DNA of 64,000 bases from Pohlia nutans (taxonomy: Eukaryota > Streptophyta > Bryopsida > Bryales > Mniaceae), in the NCBI GenBank assembly GCA_022496805.1, contig CM040088.1, positions 3,596,001 through 3,660,000 on the forward strand. The letters run 5' to 3'. This document shows, piece after piece, positions 11,391-22,647 of this stretch; the stretch's first letter is position 1, and each line of letters starts with the position of its first letter. Made by a program: the position numbers and the translations under genes. The notes under the pieces are model-generated. The model did no database searches. It was not told the origin of the DNA and worked only from the letters and a program-made list of their open reading frames with translations.

Positions 11391-11978
11391 CAAGCTATGG
11401 TGGGCCCCATCGTGCGTTCGGGCAATTTCTGTGTAGTTGAAGTGGGTAGCGAGGAAAATAATTATTTTATATATATTTTTATTTTATTTTATTATATATT
11501 TTTTAATAATGTTAATTTGATCAAATTTAGATATAGAAAGAAAATAAAATCTAGATATGGAAAAGATGATGTCGCACGAAAAACGCACTAAATCGGTGTA
11601 GTTTTAAAGACGATTAAAACACGACTAAAACACGACATTTGACGAGTATAAAGAGTGTTGAATTCATACGTTTTCAATGGATGTATCAATCGTGTCGAAT
11701 CAGTACTATATCCGCTTGTACGAACATCGTGTCATATCAGTGTAGTTGCGATGAATGATGCAACGATGCGGAATCAGTGTGAAAATCGTACGAACCCTTG
11801 AAATATCGGAAATCGCACTGAATCAGTGCAGAATCAGTGGGGTCCGAAATTCCTGATGAATGCACTGGAAGTGACAACAAGAGGCATTAGCCTTGTTGCA
11901 CCATTGGGAAATTATTTCCGTGGAGGGCAAAAGCATGCACAAGAGCCTGAGAGAAGTGGGCACAAGACCCGGGGGTGT

Positions 11979-14400
11979 TTACTTCTTCTTTTTCTTCTTC
12001 TTGTCGCCGCCCGAGGGGTCGCCGCAGGGCTCCAGTTTCTGTTCAAGCTGGACCTCGAATGGCACCACGCGGGTCTCCCAGAACGTGTCCTGCGTGAGGA
12101 ACGTGGTGTGGATTTGGCCTTCCACGTTGAACTGCACCACAGTGTTCTCAAGCTCCTTGGCGAATCGCCACGCGATGGTGTCGTCGAATTCCGACCCGGT
12201 GAAATTCACTCCGCCGTTGGTTCCGAACGGGAGCACCATGAGCGGGTTGATGGGCATGCGCTTGCCGAACTGCCAGATGGATTTCTTCGTCTCCTGCAAC
12301 ATGGGGCTCAGTCGATCGAACCCCGCGCCGCGCAGGTTCGTCAGCTGCCATGTGTAGCTCCCGCCGCGATCGTTGTACACGGGCAGCTGCTCCATGCGCC
12401 ACGGCTTCCCGTCCATCTGGAGCCATTCAAGTGTTTAGACAATGAAATCCACACCTGAATTTGGCATTTACCAAAAAAAACAAGTACACAATATAAAGTG
12501 ACCATAGAGTTGTTTTGGTACAGACAATATTGTTACTGATTCAATGGTGGAATGGTACTTTAAATTGAGTGAATCTAAGTAAAATTTAAGCCCTGGTTGC
12601 ACTTCGTATGAGACCTTTTGATCGAGAATGTACCCACCTTCGAGTTGCTCCTCATGCCCGCCTGAATGGAGATTCCCGCCGTGGGCACGGTCTTCAGCGT
12701 CGCGTTGATCCCGATCCGCACATTCTCCGACACGCCCACGTTGTACGCCGTGTTCGTGGAGGATCCCGTCATCGCCACCGACGTCAGCGTCGGCGCCACC
12801 GGCGTGACGGACAACGAGACTCGCGTCGGGAAATGCCCCGTCTGCGCCTCCTCCCAGCATTGACTCTCCACCGTGACGCGCACGTGGTTCACCCCGACGG
12901 AGAGCTCTACGTAGTTCGGGTTCACGTCGATCACCACTTTGAACTGCGCGTTTAGCTTCATGATCTGCGGGATGATCGGTTTCACGTAACGGTAGTTCCG
13001 CATCAGCTGCCTCTTGTCACTGTCTTGGTATGAGCCTTCCGGCTCCATCAGCATCACGGGAACTTCCATTTGCACTTCCCACAGTCCGAATTGCGCTTTG
13101 CTCGTGCACCGCCACGCATTGCCACCTTTGTTGAATGGCCCTGAATTCCCTTCCTGGGACCTGGTACAATGAATGCCACTGCGATTTAGGTCGATTGAAA
13201 TCTTGCAAATCAAAAGGAATCCTGACCATATTACCAGGCAGCAATGGGTACATAAATGATGGAAAATTCTTGGCAATCACTTGCTAAATTGAACAACCAG
13301 TGCTTGCAAAACTTGCTATAAACAGCAGTTTGGCAGTAATGTTTACTTCCAGTGAATTGGAGAAGGTTCCCTGTGAATCGTGGATTGCTGAGTAACCATT
13401 AAATGATTTTGCGAAAACTTAACCTAGCTTGATTGTTAAGTCATGTCAATATACTGTAAGAGCTGCAGAGACTAACTGACCGGTAAAGCTCGTAGAGAAG
13501 TATGTCCTGGCTCAGCTTCGCCATGACCTTCATGGAGAATTTCATGCAGTCCTCGTCGATTCCGGTGCGAATACGGGTGATCTCCGCCACGGAGGGGTGC
13601 TCGTACCCCATCAACATCTTCCTGGACTCGCCAGCGCACGTGTTGAACTCGTCGCGCTTGATAACTAGCTCCCGGAACACGCCGGCGTGGCTGTTGGCGC
13701 CCGCGACCACCATCAACTTCCACACGCAAAAGATCTGGTAACACGAGCGCACGGCGTCGTGGACGGATTCCTGGTCGGAATGCGCAGCCCGAAGCTCCAG
13801 ATTCTCGTACTGCACCACGTAGCCCGCGCCGGGGAGCGCCGACTTGATCGTGGCGAGCTTCCGGTTCCACTCGCGCGTCAGCTTCGCGACGACGTACGGG
13901 TAGCCGTCGTCTTTCCACTTGTTGGCGAGCTCGAACCCCACCATGGCCAGCACGGCGGAATTCGTGACCTTCAGAAGCTCGGCGAAGACCTCGAGCTGGC
14001 CGAATTCCGCAGCTTTCAGCAGCGCGAACGCCAGGAAGCGCGGCGCGAGCACGGAGCACCGCAGCTCGGCTTGGCCGCGGCGCAGGCGGCGCACGACATG
14101 CAGGTGGCCACCCTCGCAGGCGCGCATGAGGGCGTGGCCCACGACGTGCCCGTCCGTCACCTGGTGGACGCCCATCACGTCCGCCATGCGGCGCGGCGCG
14201 CGCTCGTAGACATCGCGGCTGCCGCGCTTGCCGAACTCGGCCGCGTCCGCCCACAGGGACTTCAAGCTGGAGGCCGAAATCTCCTTCTTCGCACACTCCA
14301 GCACCGCGTCCACGCGGGCCTCGCTCCCCGATTTCGCCGCCCCCCGCTCCGCTTCCTTCAGCGCCACCCCAATGGGCGTCGCCGCCAGCTTCTCCGTCAT
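11979..14400 (-). CDS. Unrecognised 626-residue protein, three exons
   Basis: Exons (minus strand): 14400-13481, 13160-12638, 12416-11979. All junctions are GT-AG and keep frame. The ATG at 14400 is the first in frame; the upstream in-frame codons contain no other ATG. The N-terminal ~300 residues are helical and contain an ankyrin-like stretch (GHALMRACEGGHLHVVRRL, about residues 87-105). The middle and C-terminal parts look beta-rich (LSVGVNHVRVTVES, VSLSVTPVAPTLTSVAM), and the protein ends in a poly-Lys tail. No signal peptide or membrane segment is seen. The coding DNA is about 60% GC, far above its flanks. I do not recognise the family and assign no function. Confidence 0.8.
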
Positions 14401-14440
14401 CTCCACTCCCTCACTCACATATCAGTGTCCCTACCCTTCT

Positions 14441-14761
14441 AGCTCCTCAGTCCAATACCTCAACCCTGGCACAACAACAAAACCCAGCTAGAAATTCTCA
14501 ACACTGCTCTGTTGTTTCCCGATTCCAAAACCTCGCCAATACTAAATCTAAATTATCAAATCAACTGATCTGTGAGAATGAAATATACTTCAGAGCCCCA
14601 ACCGTTCTACAGTAGAGAGCTCCTCAGTCCAAAACCAATAAAACACGACTGAAATTCTCAACGCTGAGCTCTGTTGTTTTCCGATTCCAAAACCTCAGGA
14701 ACGAACGCTGGCATGGAAAATCTAGATGATCGAATCAAGTGCTCTGTGAGAAGGAAATATA
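14441..14761. repeat. Tandem duplication in the promoter or leader of the 12-14 kb gene
   Basis: Two diverged units start with AGCTCCTCAGTCCAA at 14441 and 14618 (offset 177). Both contain GAAATTCTCAACRCTG and GATTCCAAAACCTC, and end at CTGTGAGAA-GAAATATAC. They lie just upstream of the minus-strand ATG at 14400, so the duplication copies promoter or 5' UTR sequence. Confidence 0.7.
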
Positions 14762-15940
14762 CGAGTTCCAGAGGTGCAACACGTCCAATTGTATGAAACT
14801 GTGACAAAGTGCAGCAGCTAGCACACGCGTGGTAGCTAGCTCCGGAGCTGAGCTGAGGTGATCAGAACGCGGAGATGCTTGATGAGGCTCCCAGCAGGTG
14901 GGTCAACAGCGCAAGCTTGAAGGGCGAGTACTGTAATAAGGTACTAGTGCGTGCTGATGCAGCGGGACCAGGAAGCTAGATGATGTCCATCTAGCTGGAA
15001 AAGGCGTGGAGGCGTGGACCGAAGCTCATCAGTCCGCTCTCCACGCCGCCAGGGTAGTCCGTTTCGTCCCAACGTGCGCCGGGACTCCCTCCTTCCTCGG
15101 CGATCGCCTCGTTTCCTCATTCCCCACCAGCGCCTCCGGAGTTGCTTGCACGACTCATTCCTGACCCACCATCATCTTTTGGGAGTCTTAGATCCACTTT
15201 GTTGTCAAATTTCACTTTTTATGTTCGTGAGGTTACAACCAACTACAAGATGACTACACTAAAAGTGTGTGTCGGGGACACTTTCTCATCATGGATTTTT
15301 TGGAGATCTTGCACTGAGTAAAAATTTTGATAAAAATTTTGAGTAAACTTTTTGGATATTGTGTTCCAATGGCGAATGGAAATTTTATAATAAACATAGC
15401 ATACCAATTTATGTTACTCTTAGCACATGGAAGCAACATGATTCTCTTAGTGAGAGTGGGAATGATAATTGGCAAACTCATTTGTTACTATTTCTCCTCA
15501 CTTTTGAACAATTAGTGGTAAAATACATCAATTCTCATTGGACAGTAAATTACAATTTTTACGTATCTCTTTTAGTAATTTTTTTCTTATATAAAAAGTA
15601 ACGAATTTGTGAGTTGTGACATGCGTGCAGGATACACTGAAATGGTTTTTACTTCTGCATGTCTAGTGTAATTTTCATGAATCTCCAGAAACTACAAGAG
15701 GGTGAGGAAGAAATAATTTTGACTTTTGTTTTTGTAATTGGCGTATATAATAGATAAGAGAAGTAGAGAACCGGCATCTTACTAGTGAACGGGTGATGTG
15801 CAATTTTGAGAGCTTCAGTTAGGAATGAAATCACTTCATGAAATGGATCAATCCAAAATGACCACATAAATTTTTGAATAGTTTTCTACATTAGTCTTAC
15901 AGGATTCATTCATATTTTGAAAGTGACAATGTTTTCACAA
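14762..15940. other. Intergenic: GC-richer to 15150, then AT-rich
   Basis: 14762-15150 is probably the upstream promoter region of the minus-strand gene. No exon is supported. 15250-15940 is AT-rich, with no gene or element end recognised. Confidence 0.35.
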
Positions 15941-16180
15941 ATAACTTGTGTCACTTTCACACCCCATTCCCATATTTTTTGAAAGCAACAATTGATGACA
16001 CAAATGGAACCTCCATAACATTCAGTAGCAAGCACTGTCTCTGCCTTGGCTCTGCAGTAGATGGTGTGGAATATTCCATAGCAAACAATACTTCATCAGT
16101 AGCTAAGTGGACAGGTGGAGGCTCAAGGTGATGAGCAGAGTAGATGAAGGAAAGGCAGTGAACATGAAGGCTACAAAATG
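15941..16180. repeat. Dispersed repeat, copy without the insertion
   Basis: About 16020-16180 matches about 58310-58385 plus 58796-58900 (shared CTCTGCCTTG, GATGGTG-AG, CAGTAGYTAAGTG and ATGAAGG stretches). This copy lacks the 407-bp insertion present at 58388-58794 and serves as the empty-site comparator. Confidence 0.6.
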
Positions 16181-16316
16181 TTATGTCTAGTGAGTGTTTC
16201 AAATGATCACATGTCATGAATAGGACATGTTACCTAAGTGCTTCCTTTTGGAAGTACACACCCCACTTTCATCATTATAGTACTCTTTCCAGTCTTTGGC
16301 ATAGTATTAGACTTAA

Positions 16317-16614
16317 CCGAAAAGTCAGCCCAAAGAGGAAAGTTTTGGCAAACTCGTGTTGAATTCCTCATATTGAAGTATAAATAAACCAAAAACTAGT
16401 CTATGACTAGTTGGGAGACAATCTTAAACAAGGCACTGCCATTATTTTCCATACCTTGCTATGGCTCCCACACTTTCCATGAAAGCTCCAAGTCCATGGT
16501 CTACAAGGGGACAATCTACGACACGACAGTATTCAACCCAAGTATAGTTCAAAAGAGAGGTTAGAAGTAGAGCAAAAAGGGAGGTTAGATACACTTCTTT
16601 TCGGTTAACTCTGG
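16317..16614. mobile_element. Possible TTAA-flanked element with CCGAAAAG ends
   Basis: TTAACCGAAAAG at 16313-16324 is exactly complemented by CTTTTCGGTTAA ending at 16618, 298 bp apart. The 12-bp symmetry including TTAA fits the same insertion style as the CCC-ended elements but with different ends. It may be chance. Confidence 0.3.
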
Positions 16615-16618
16615 GTCC

Positions 16619-17161
16619 ATGAAACAATTGAGAATGTATGATGGCCGAGTGCCGGATGCTCTTCTAGTTCAAATATGGGTGGCCAATACACTCACTGGGT
16701 CCTCCTGTTCATATCAATCCAGAAAAACGTTGCAAATAGTGAGTGTGAGTGTCACTAGTTTCGAAGAATTTGCAATGAATAGTGTGTTGGAACATCTGAC
16801 TTGAACAATTTTAAGATTCGGAAGAAACCGTACATGATTCCCACCTTTAAAAATCCACTGTATATTTGTGCCATGTTGAGCACCAGCTAAAAAATTCCTG
16901 GCTAATTTTCTCCAAAATCTTACCTGCATTGGGCTCTAAGGCGAAATTTTGAGAACTAAAATGGATGAAATCGTCAAAATCATCTTTGGAAAATATAAGA
17001 GTTGCTAAGATTTGGATGAAATTTTCTATTTACAAATAATATAACGAATGAATGTGCAAAATTGTTAATGAAAACTTAATACTATCCATTTTCTTCTTAT
17101 TTGTCTGTCTTCTAGGATGCTACTTATTCTACCAACAGAAAAACAAAATTTATTAATTGAT
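16619..17161. other. Intergenic, nothing supported
   Basis: AT-rich; no gene, RNA or repeat end identified. Confidence 0.35.
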
Positions 17162-17757
17162 CAGCACATAATACCAACCAATATTTTTTGTTTTTTTGTT
17201 GGTAGAGTGACACACACCCTTGAATGTAGCCATGTAAGGAAAAAATATAGATAGAATCATCCATCTATATATGTGTTCATTCATTAAATTATCTATTATA
17301 AAGCACTTTCATCCAAATATTGGCAATTTTAGTGTTTTTCTAAGAAGATTTTGGTAATTTCATCCACTTTTTTGCCCATTCTTTCAATGTAAATGTGGCC
17401 ACACCCAAAATCAAGTAAGATTATGGCAAAAATTTGCCAAAAAATAATTTTAGCTACTCAACATGCAATACCAATCAATTTTTTTGGATTTTTGTTGGTA
17501 GAGCGACACGCAACGTGGAATGTAGCCAGATAAGGGGAAAAAATGTATAGAATCGTCTATATATGTATGCAAATCCATAAATTTATCTATCATATGGCAC
17601 TTTCATCCAAATACTGATGATTTGGGTACTTTTTTAAGAAATTTTTGACAATTTCATACATTGTTTTGCCCATTGTTTCTAGTGTAAAAATTGCCACTTC
17701 CACAATAAGGTAAGGGTCTGGGCAAAATTTGCCCCCAAAAAAAATTTAGCTGCATTG
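17162..17757 (+). repeat. Two tandem copies of a ~300-bp dispersed repeat
   Basis: Copies start at about 17162 and 17463 with AATACCAAYCAAT and the TTGTTGGTAGAGYGACAC block, and end with GCCAAAAAATAATTTTAGCT and its diverged equivalent. A third copy, split by the foldback element, is at 5438-7205. Confidence 0.75.
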
Positions 17758-18705
17758 TGACAATAATGGACTGGCAGGGAGATTCTGATGCTAAAAGTTT
17801 ATGGTATAATTCCGCGTGAGCCGGTGAATGTTGTGTGACTTTTGAAGCTTTTGAGGCGGTTGTTGCTTGATTGCCTGTTTACACCAAGAGGTTCCAGCAC
17901 TTGCGTTGCGTTCCTAGAATGCTGCAAGGTAAATTTTGAAAATAATATACAATTTCTTGCAGTGTTAGAGCCTTGTCTCTTCTTGTTTTTGGCCAACGCA
18001 TGTGCGTTGGTGGAGCACAAATTTCTTGCGGCACCCAAAATGCGTTGGAGCAGCTTATTGCATGCATCAGGTTAAAAAATAAATTTTACATGAGCACATT
18101 GTAGCTATCAAAAACTTACTTGACGAACGCAAATTCTTTACCACACTCGTGTTGGATGATTGTTGTGAATGGGCCATGTGAATGTGCTTTGTGGTCTGTG
18201 TGGCCACAGTGCATAATTTTGAAGAGTCACATTGTTTTACTGGGAAAGGGCTCTTGAGATTTTTGTCCCTTGTTTTGAAGGTTTATTCTATGCTTTTCAC
18301 ACACAACATCAAAAAAATTAATACAAAAATGTTTGTTATAGTAAGTTTTTGTTCTATCAAATATCCAAAAAATTTGGCATTTGTTGACAGGGATTTTTCA
18401 AAAAAAATTAATTATTCACATATGGTATAGCATAAATTTTGAACTTTTTTATTTTTTATTTTTTATCTATGTGCACTTTTACAATCCATATTGAACGTTC
18501 AACGGAACTGGTGTTACTCATAATTCATGCTAACATGTTGGTCTTTAAAAGAATTATTTTTCTTTGGTCTTTGTGATCTTTTTGTGATTTAACATTGAAA
18601 ATATTCAACTCACAATCATCAATTCATCATGTAATAGGTTGAGACTCTATCACCCTAAGTATTAAAAACGTGATGTAGAAGTTGAATGACAGGTAGCTAT
18701 TGGTA
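17758..18705. other. Intergenic, nothing supported
   Basis: AT-rich DNA with short open frames of no protein-like character. One moderately GC-rich patch (17780-18080) could be a decayed exon, but no frame or splice sites support it. Confidence 0.35.
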
Positions 18706-20223
18706 CACTATAGGATGCATTCCGTGTGCTAGGTGTACCGTAGGGTCCAAAAATAATTCAAATTTCTCAATTTATATATATATTATCATTACAATGAGAA
18801 ATGTAGGTTTCTATGAGCCAAATTTAGACATGTTCTAGTATACAAGATGCACTACACATACATATGAGTTTCAATCCAAAAAACAATATGTTCATTTATT
18901 TTTAATTAATTTTAAAAAACCCCATTTTTAACCAATTTTTAACCTTTACTTTAGGAAAAATGGATACAACTTTTGTCACTTATAATGTAACAAGAAAATA
19001 TACAAATTGTCTTAAGAATCAAATATAAAAAAGAATCACGACTTTGGGGATTTTTTTGATTAAAATATAACTGATTGAAGTTTCAAATCATTTTGCAAAC
19101 AGAATTGAAAAAAATTATCCAACAAGATTAAATATTAAAAAAAAAAAATTTAAGCTTAAACCTTTAGCGCGCCAACGTCCATATATTGGACGATGAACAA
19201 ATTGAAGTTGTTCGGATCTCATCCAAATTGGACAAAATTTTAATCCACCAAAATTACTTTTGGTTCTTGTGCAAGTTGACTATCTTTTGAACGGTTTGGA
19301 TCTTCAAAATAGGTTATAATTATGATTTTTAGAAAAATAACACAGTCGGTTTATGTCAAGTTTCATTCCTAGTTCAAAAAGTGAGACCTCAAACATGATT
19401 TTTCAAAATAGGTAGAATCAAATAATGGAAACCATACCGTCTCGTAGTGCATGTTATTCCAATTTCATTACAATTTTTTGAAATTTTTTTGTGTTGATTT
19501 GGGATTTTTAATTGAATTTCAAGAGAAAACCTTGAAAAATTAAATTAAAAAAATTAATAAAAAAAATGATACATCCAACCGTATAGATGTGATCTTCACA
19601 TTGACATTTACAAGTTTTCTTTGTACATCTACTTTATTTTGAGTTTTCATCAAACATTTTGTAGCGCATCTTTCAGAACAGTGTTGAATTGGGACGTTAA
19701 AGGGTTAAAACTAGGCTCTATTACCTTTCCAATGCACTCTCGGGGGGGTCAGTGTGTTAAAAAGTTAAGGATATAGGTGCGAACAACGACTATTTTATAG
19801 GGGGGTATTACTTGTTTTTTTGGTTTTTTTTTTACATGCTATCATTATGTAATTTTCTACTTTGGGTTCATAGAAAAGGGGCTTGCATTACTTATAATAC
19901 CAAATTACCTATTATTCCATACCCTATAGTACTTTAAAGATGTCCAGTGCCATTTTTGATACCCTATATTACCTCTAAGTCCATTTATAATTTTTTGTTC
20001 CTATGTTTTTAAAATACCCTATCATTTGTTCGCACGTATATTGCTACTCCAACATATCACTACACCCCCCGAAAATGCACTTTACGGTTTGTGATTTGAT
20101 GCATTTTTAAGCCCATAGGAGCATCTCAAAGATCATGATTTTTAGCTTGGATAAAAAATTCGAATTATTTTTGGACCCTACTGTACAGGTTGGTCCTTCA
20201 TGTACCCTAAATATTCTACACTG
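18706..20223. mobile_element. Tc1/mariner-like element interrupted by a TTAA element
   Basis: The ends are CACTATAGGATG (left) and, as complement, CAGTGTAGAATA (right), flanked by TA at 18704-18705 and 20224-20225. A stronger inner inverted repeat, TAGGGTCCAAAAATAATTC, lies at about 18742-18760 and inverted at about 20163-20181. Total 1518 bp, of which about 550 bp is the nested element at 19160-19704. No transposase frame is left. Confidence 0.6.
19160..19704. mobile_element. TTAA-flanked piggyBac-like MITE, subfamily A (nested)
   Basis: 545 bp between TTAA 19156-19159 and TTAA 19705-19708. The left end is ACCTTTAGCG and the right end, as complement, CCCTTTAACG. Its reverse complement aligns with 7220-7760 from end to end. 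It sits inside the Tc1/mariner-like element 18706-20223. Confidence 0.75.
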
Positions 20224-20361
20224 TAGTTTGAAATTATTTGAGTCAAATGAGAAGAATCTCTGGGTGTACAAAATACTTTAATATGTTTTCCCTTTTGGGG
20301 GAAACGAGGAAAATAAAAGAAAATAAAAAAACCCCTTTGCTAACCCAAATAATTTTTTTAA

Positions 20362-20610
20362 ACTCCTGAAGGACCAAGCACCCTGAATTGGGGTTTGTCT
20401 CCCTTTTTTTCTTATTTTTTTAAAGCAGTTTTGAGTAGGTCCTATGTGAATTTCTTTTTGTTCAAATTTATTTGTTTTTGACCGATACATGTAATGTTCT
20501 TCACTCATTCCAGTGATATAGAATTTGGTCCAATGTGAATTATATTTTTTTGACAATATGATTGATTGAAATTGTCATTTGAAAAACGTGCATCCTTAGT
20601 CCTTTATGGG
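20362..20610. mobile_element. TTAA-flanked short MITE, subfamily B
   Basis: 249 bp between TTAA at 20358-20361 and 20611-20614. The right end as complement is CCCATAAAGGACTAAGG, the left ACTCCTGAAGGACCAAGC. The interior (AATGTTCTTCA, GTGAATTAT, CAATATGATTGATTGAA) matches the inverted copy at 50140-50369 and the remnant near 57900-58010. Confidence 0.65.
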
Positions 20611-20678
20611 TTAAAAAATCTTTTTGAGGCAAATAAAGCAAGAACCCCTTCCTACCCCAAGCGTTTAAATTTTAAAGT

Positions 20679-20978
20679 GTGTATGAGGCAATTGAGAAGA
20701 GCATTCCATTTGTAAAGACAATTTTGTCAAAACCTAAATCAATTGGTATCCAAAAATCATCAGCAATTGTGGAGCTAAATCAAGCATGGATCCAACTAAG
20801 AAGAACAATAATAGGTCTAGTCCTAAGACTTGTAAATGAAAAGTTTGATAGAGGTAATCATGTCACATGGACTTATGTAGCGAGTGCTACCTTTGGTGCC
20901 CCTATTACAATAGGAGTAGACGAGCTTGTATTCAATAATCAAAGTGAATCTAAAGATTATAGAATGCAAAGCATTTAA
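20679..20978 (+). pseudogene. Protein-like coding remnant, unknown
   Basis: A 99-codon open frame lacking an ATG start (first codon GTG) has a believable composition (VELNQAWIQLRRTIIGLVLR, VTWTYVASATFGAPITIGVD). No splice sites, start or homologous domain could be identified. It may be an exon or a transposon-gene remnant. Confidence 0.2.
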
Positions 20979-21177
20979 TGATTGAATGGTGAGACTTTAG
21001 CACATGTATATCAATTCTAAACTCTTAAAGCATGTGTTGTTATTGGGGAATTTTTACATGTTGATTTTAGTCATATTCTTGAAAGGAAAAATAAACTAAA
21101 ATTAAAAATTAAAAATAATTTTTGATTTGTTAATATTTAAATGTCAAGGGGTAGATTAAGCTCATCTAAATCATGTT

Positions 21178-21369
21178 TTTATAGTCACTTCAAAAAACCA
21201 CAGTAATTTCAAATTTTCACCAAAATTTATGAAAAATTCATGATTTGTAGTAGACATGTGACTTCATTTACTCAAAATATAAAGTAGACTTCTTGTATTA
21301 TTTATAGTGATGAAATTGAGTGTGACAAGGAAAACATGATTCTATGGTCATAGGCCCGACCTTTAGGGG
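21178..21369. mobile_element. Truncated TTAA element, right end only, subfamily C
   Basis: About 190 bp ending CCTTTAGGGG before the TTAA at 21370-21373. It is a direct, diverged repeat of the last 190 bp of the next element (21918-22105; both contain TTTGTAGTAGACA and AAATTGAGTGTGACAAG). No left end was found. Confidence 0.6.
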
Positions 21370-21373
21370 TTAA

Positions 21374-22105
21374 CCCTTAAAGGTCCTTGCAGCCATATAT
21401 TGGCACATGGATGTAACTTCTTCAAAGTGAATTGAAGTATCACATAGTAGATAAAGGAATTTTAATCCAATTCTTTTTGTCAAAGCTCTTCATTGGTCAT
21501 GCCAACTCTTTAAGTTAAATCAAAGTCATTCAAACTAGTTTTGGATTTTACAAGGGTCCCAACAACAAAAACAGTTGTAAAAACGGTTCAACATGTAGTG
21601 CATTTTGGATTTTTCTGATTTTCCTGCTTAAAGTAAATTTAGTCCATAAAAATGAATTCTATTGCATTTGAGCCTAACTAACAAAATGAAGCTTACCAAA
21701 TCTAGTCTCTACTCTACTTTGAATATTTGGAAAACGCACAAATTGAGTGATTTATTGGAGTTACAAGTTCGATGCGTATTACCATGGTGTAACCATTTTC
21801 TAAATTTAGATACACAGGTGGTTTTCATTTAGTGTTCCTTCCTTCATTGTAAATTACACCTTTGGTAAAAAAATTGGAATTTCGTAGTGTACTTTGTTAT
21901 TGATATGAATTTCCTTTACAATCACTTCAAAAAGTCATAATAATTTCAAACTTTCACCTAAACTAGTGAAAAATCATGGTTTGTAGTAGACACATGGTTT
22001 CATCTACTAAAAACATAAATTTGAATTTTTATCTTACTTATAGTCGCAAAATTGAGTGTGACAAGTACAGCTTGATTCCGTGGTCATGGACCTGACGTTT
22101 AAGGG
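21374..22105. mobile_element. TTAA-flanked piggyBac-like element, subfamily C
   Basis: 732 bp between TTAA 21370-21373 (shared with the element on the left) and 22106-22109. Ends are CCCTTAAAGGTCC and, as complement, CCCTTAAACGTC. Non-coding. Confidence 0.75.
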
Positions 22106-22647
22106 TTAAGAATGTTATGTATGCTCCATGCATTGTACCGGTAATACAGGAAGTAATGACAAAAAAAAACAAATCCAGTCATCACCGGAACCAAACACGG
22201 AAACAACGCACTGTGCTGCACAGTACAGCGGCGTATGAATGTTTAATACGTGTACCAAAGCTTAGATCGAGGGCTTGCCTCAGAACTTCAAGTACCAAAC
22301 CCAAGCACCAAGAAAGCAGAATATGCACGACCTGACCTTGCAGACACAAATAAGTACATTCACAATAACAAGCTCATATGGTTGAAACTGCTGCTATAAT
22401 TGCAAAGCATAGCTACACATTCCACCATTCAATTGTATCAGTGATGATGGGCATTATTGCACAAATGCCGCTACACCTAAACAGTTTGGCTAAGTGGCTG
22501 TCCACACTCAATTTGGTACCTCATTTCAAAGTTCAGCTACCACTGCAGCAACCTGTCCCTCTGAAAGACACACCTCAACATATCAATCATTCACAAGGTG
22601 TAAGCCACTCTAGTGCAGTAGACCGCACAACACTCCAGCAACCATTC

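Larger units (their letters stand above)
10104..11858. mobile_element. 1.75-kb TIR element of uncertain superfamily
   Basis: The ends are 45-bp inverted repeats with only two mismatches: left 10104-10148 starts CATCAGGAATTTC, right is its complement ending CCTGATG at 11858. Subterminal DNA on both sides carries scattered CACTGATTCCGCAT-like and CGTACG-like motifs, as in CACTA or Mutator elements. I found no target duplication and no transposase. It contains a tandem array (about 10757-11222) and a tRNA-like fragment (about 11308-11390). It ends 120 bp from the stop codon of the gene at 11979-14400. Confidence 0.65.

Noticed and set aside
13472..14442. Arg/Ala-rich open frames on both strands (274 and 251 codons)
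   Set aside because: Out-of-frame shadows of the GC-rich exon 1 of the 12-14 kb gene; composition is typical of shifted GC-rich codons.
16619..16929. Short open frames near 16.6-16.9 kb as a gene
   Set aside because: Frames on both strands are under 75 codons with no motif or splice support.
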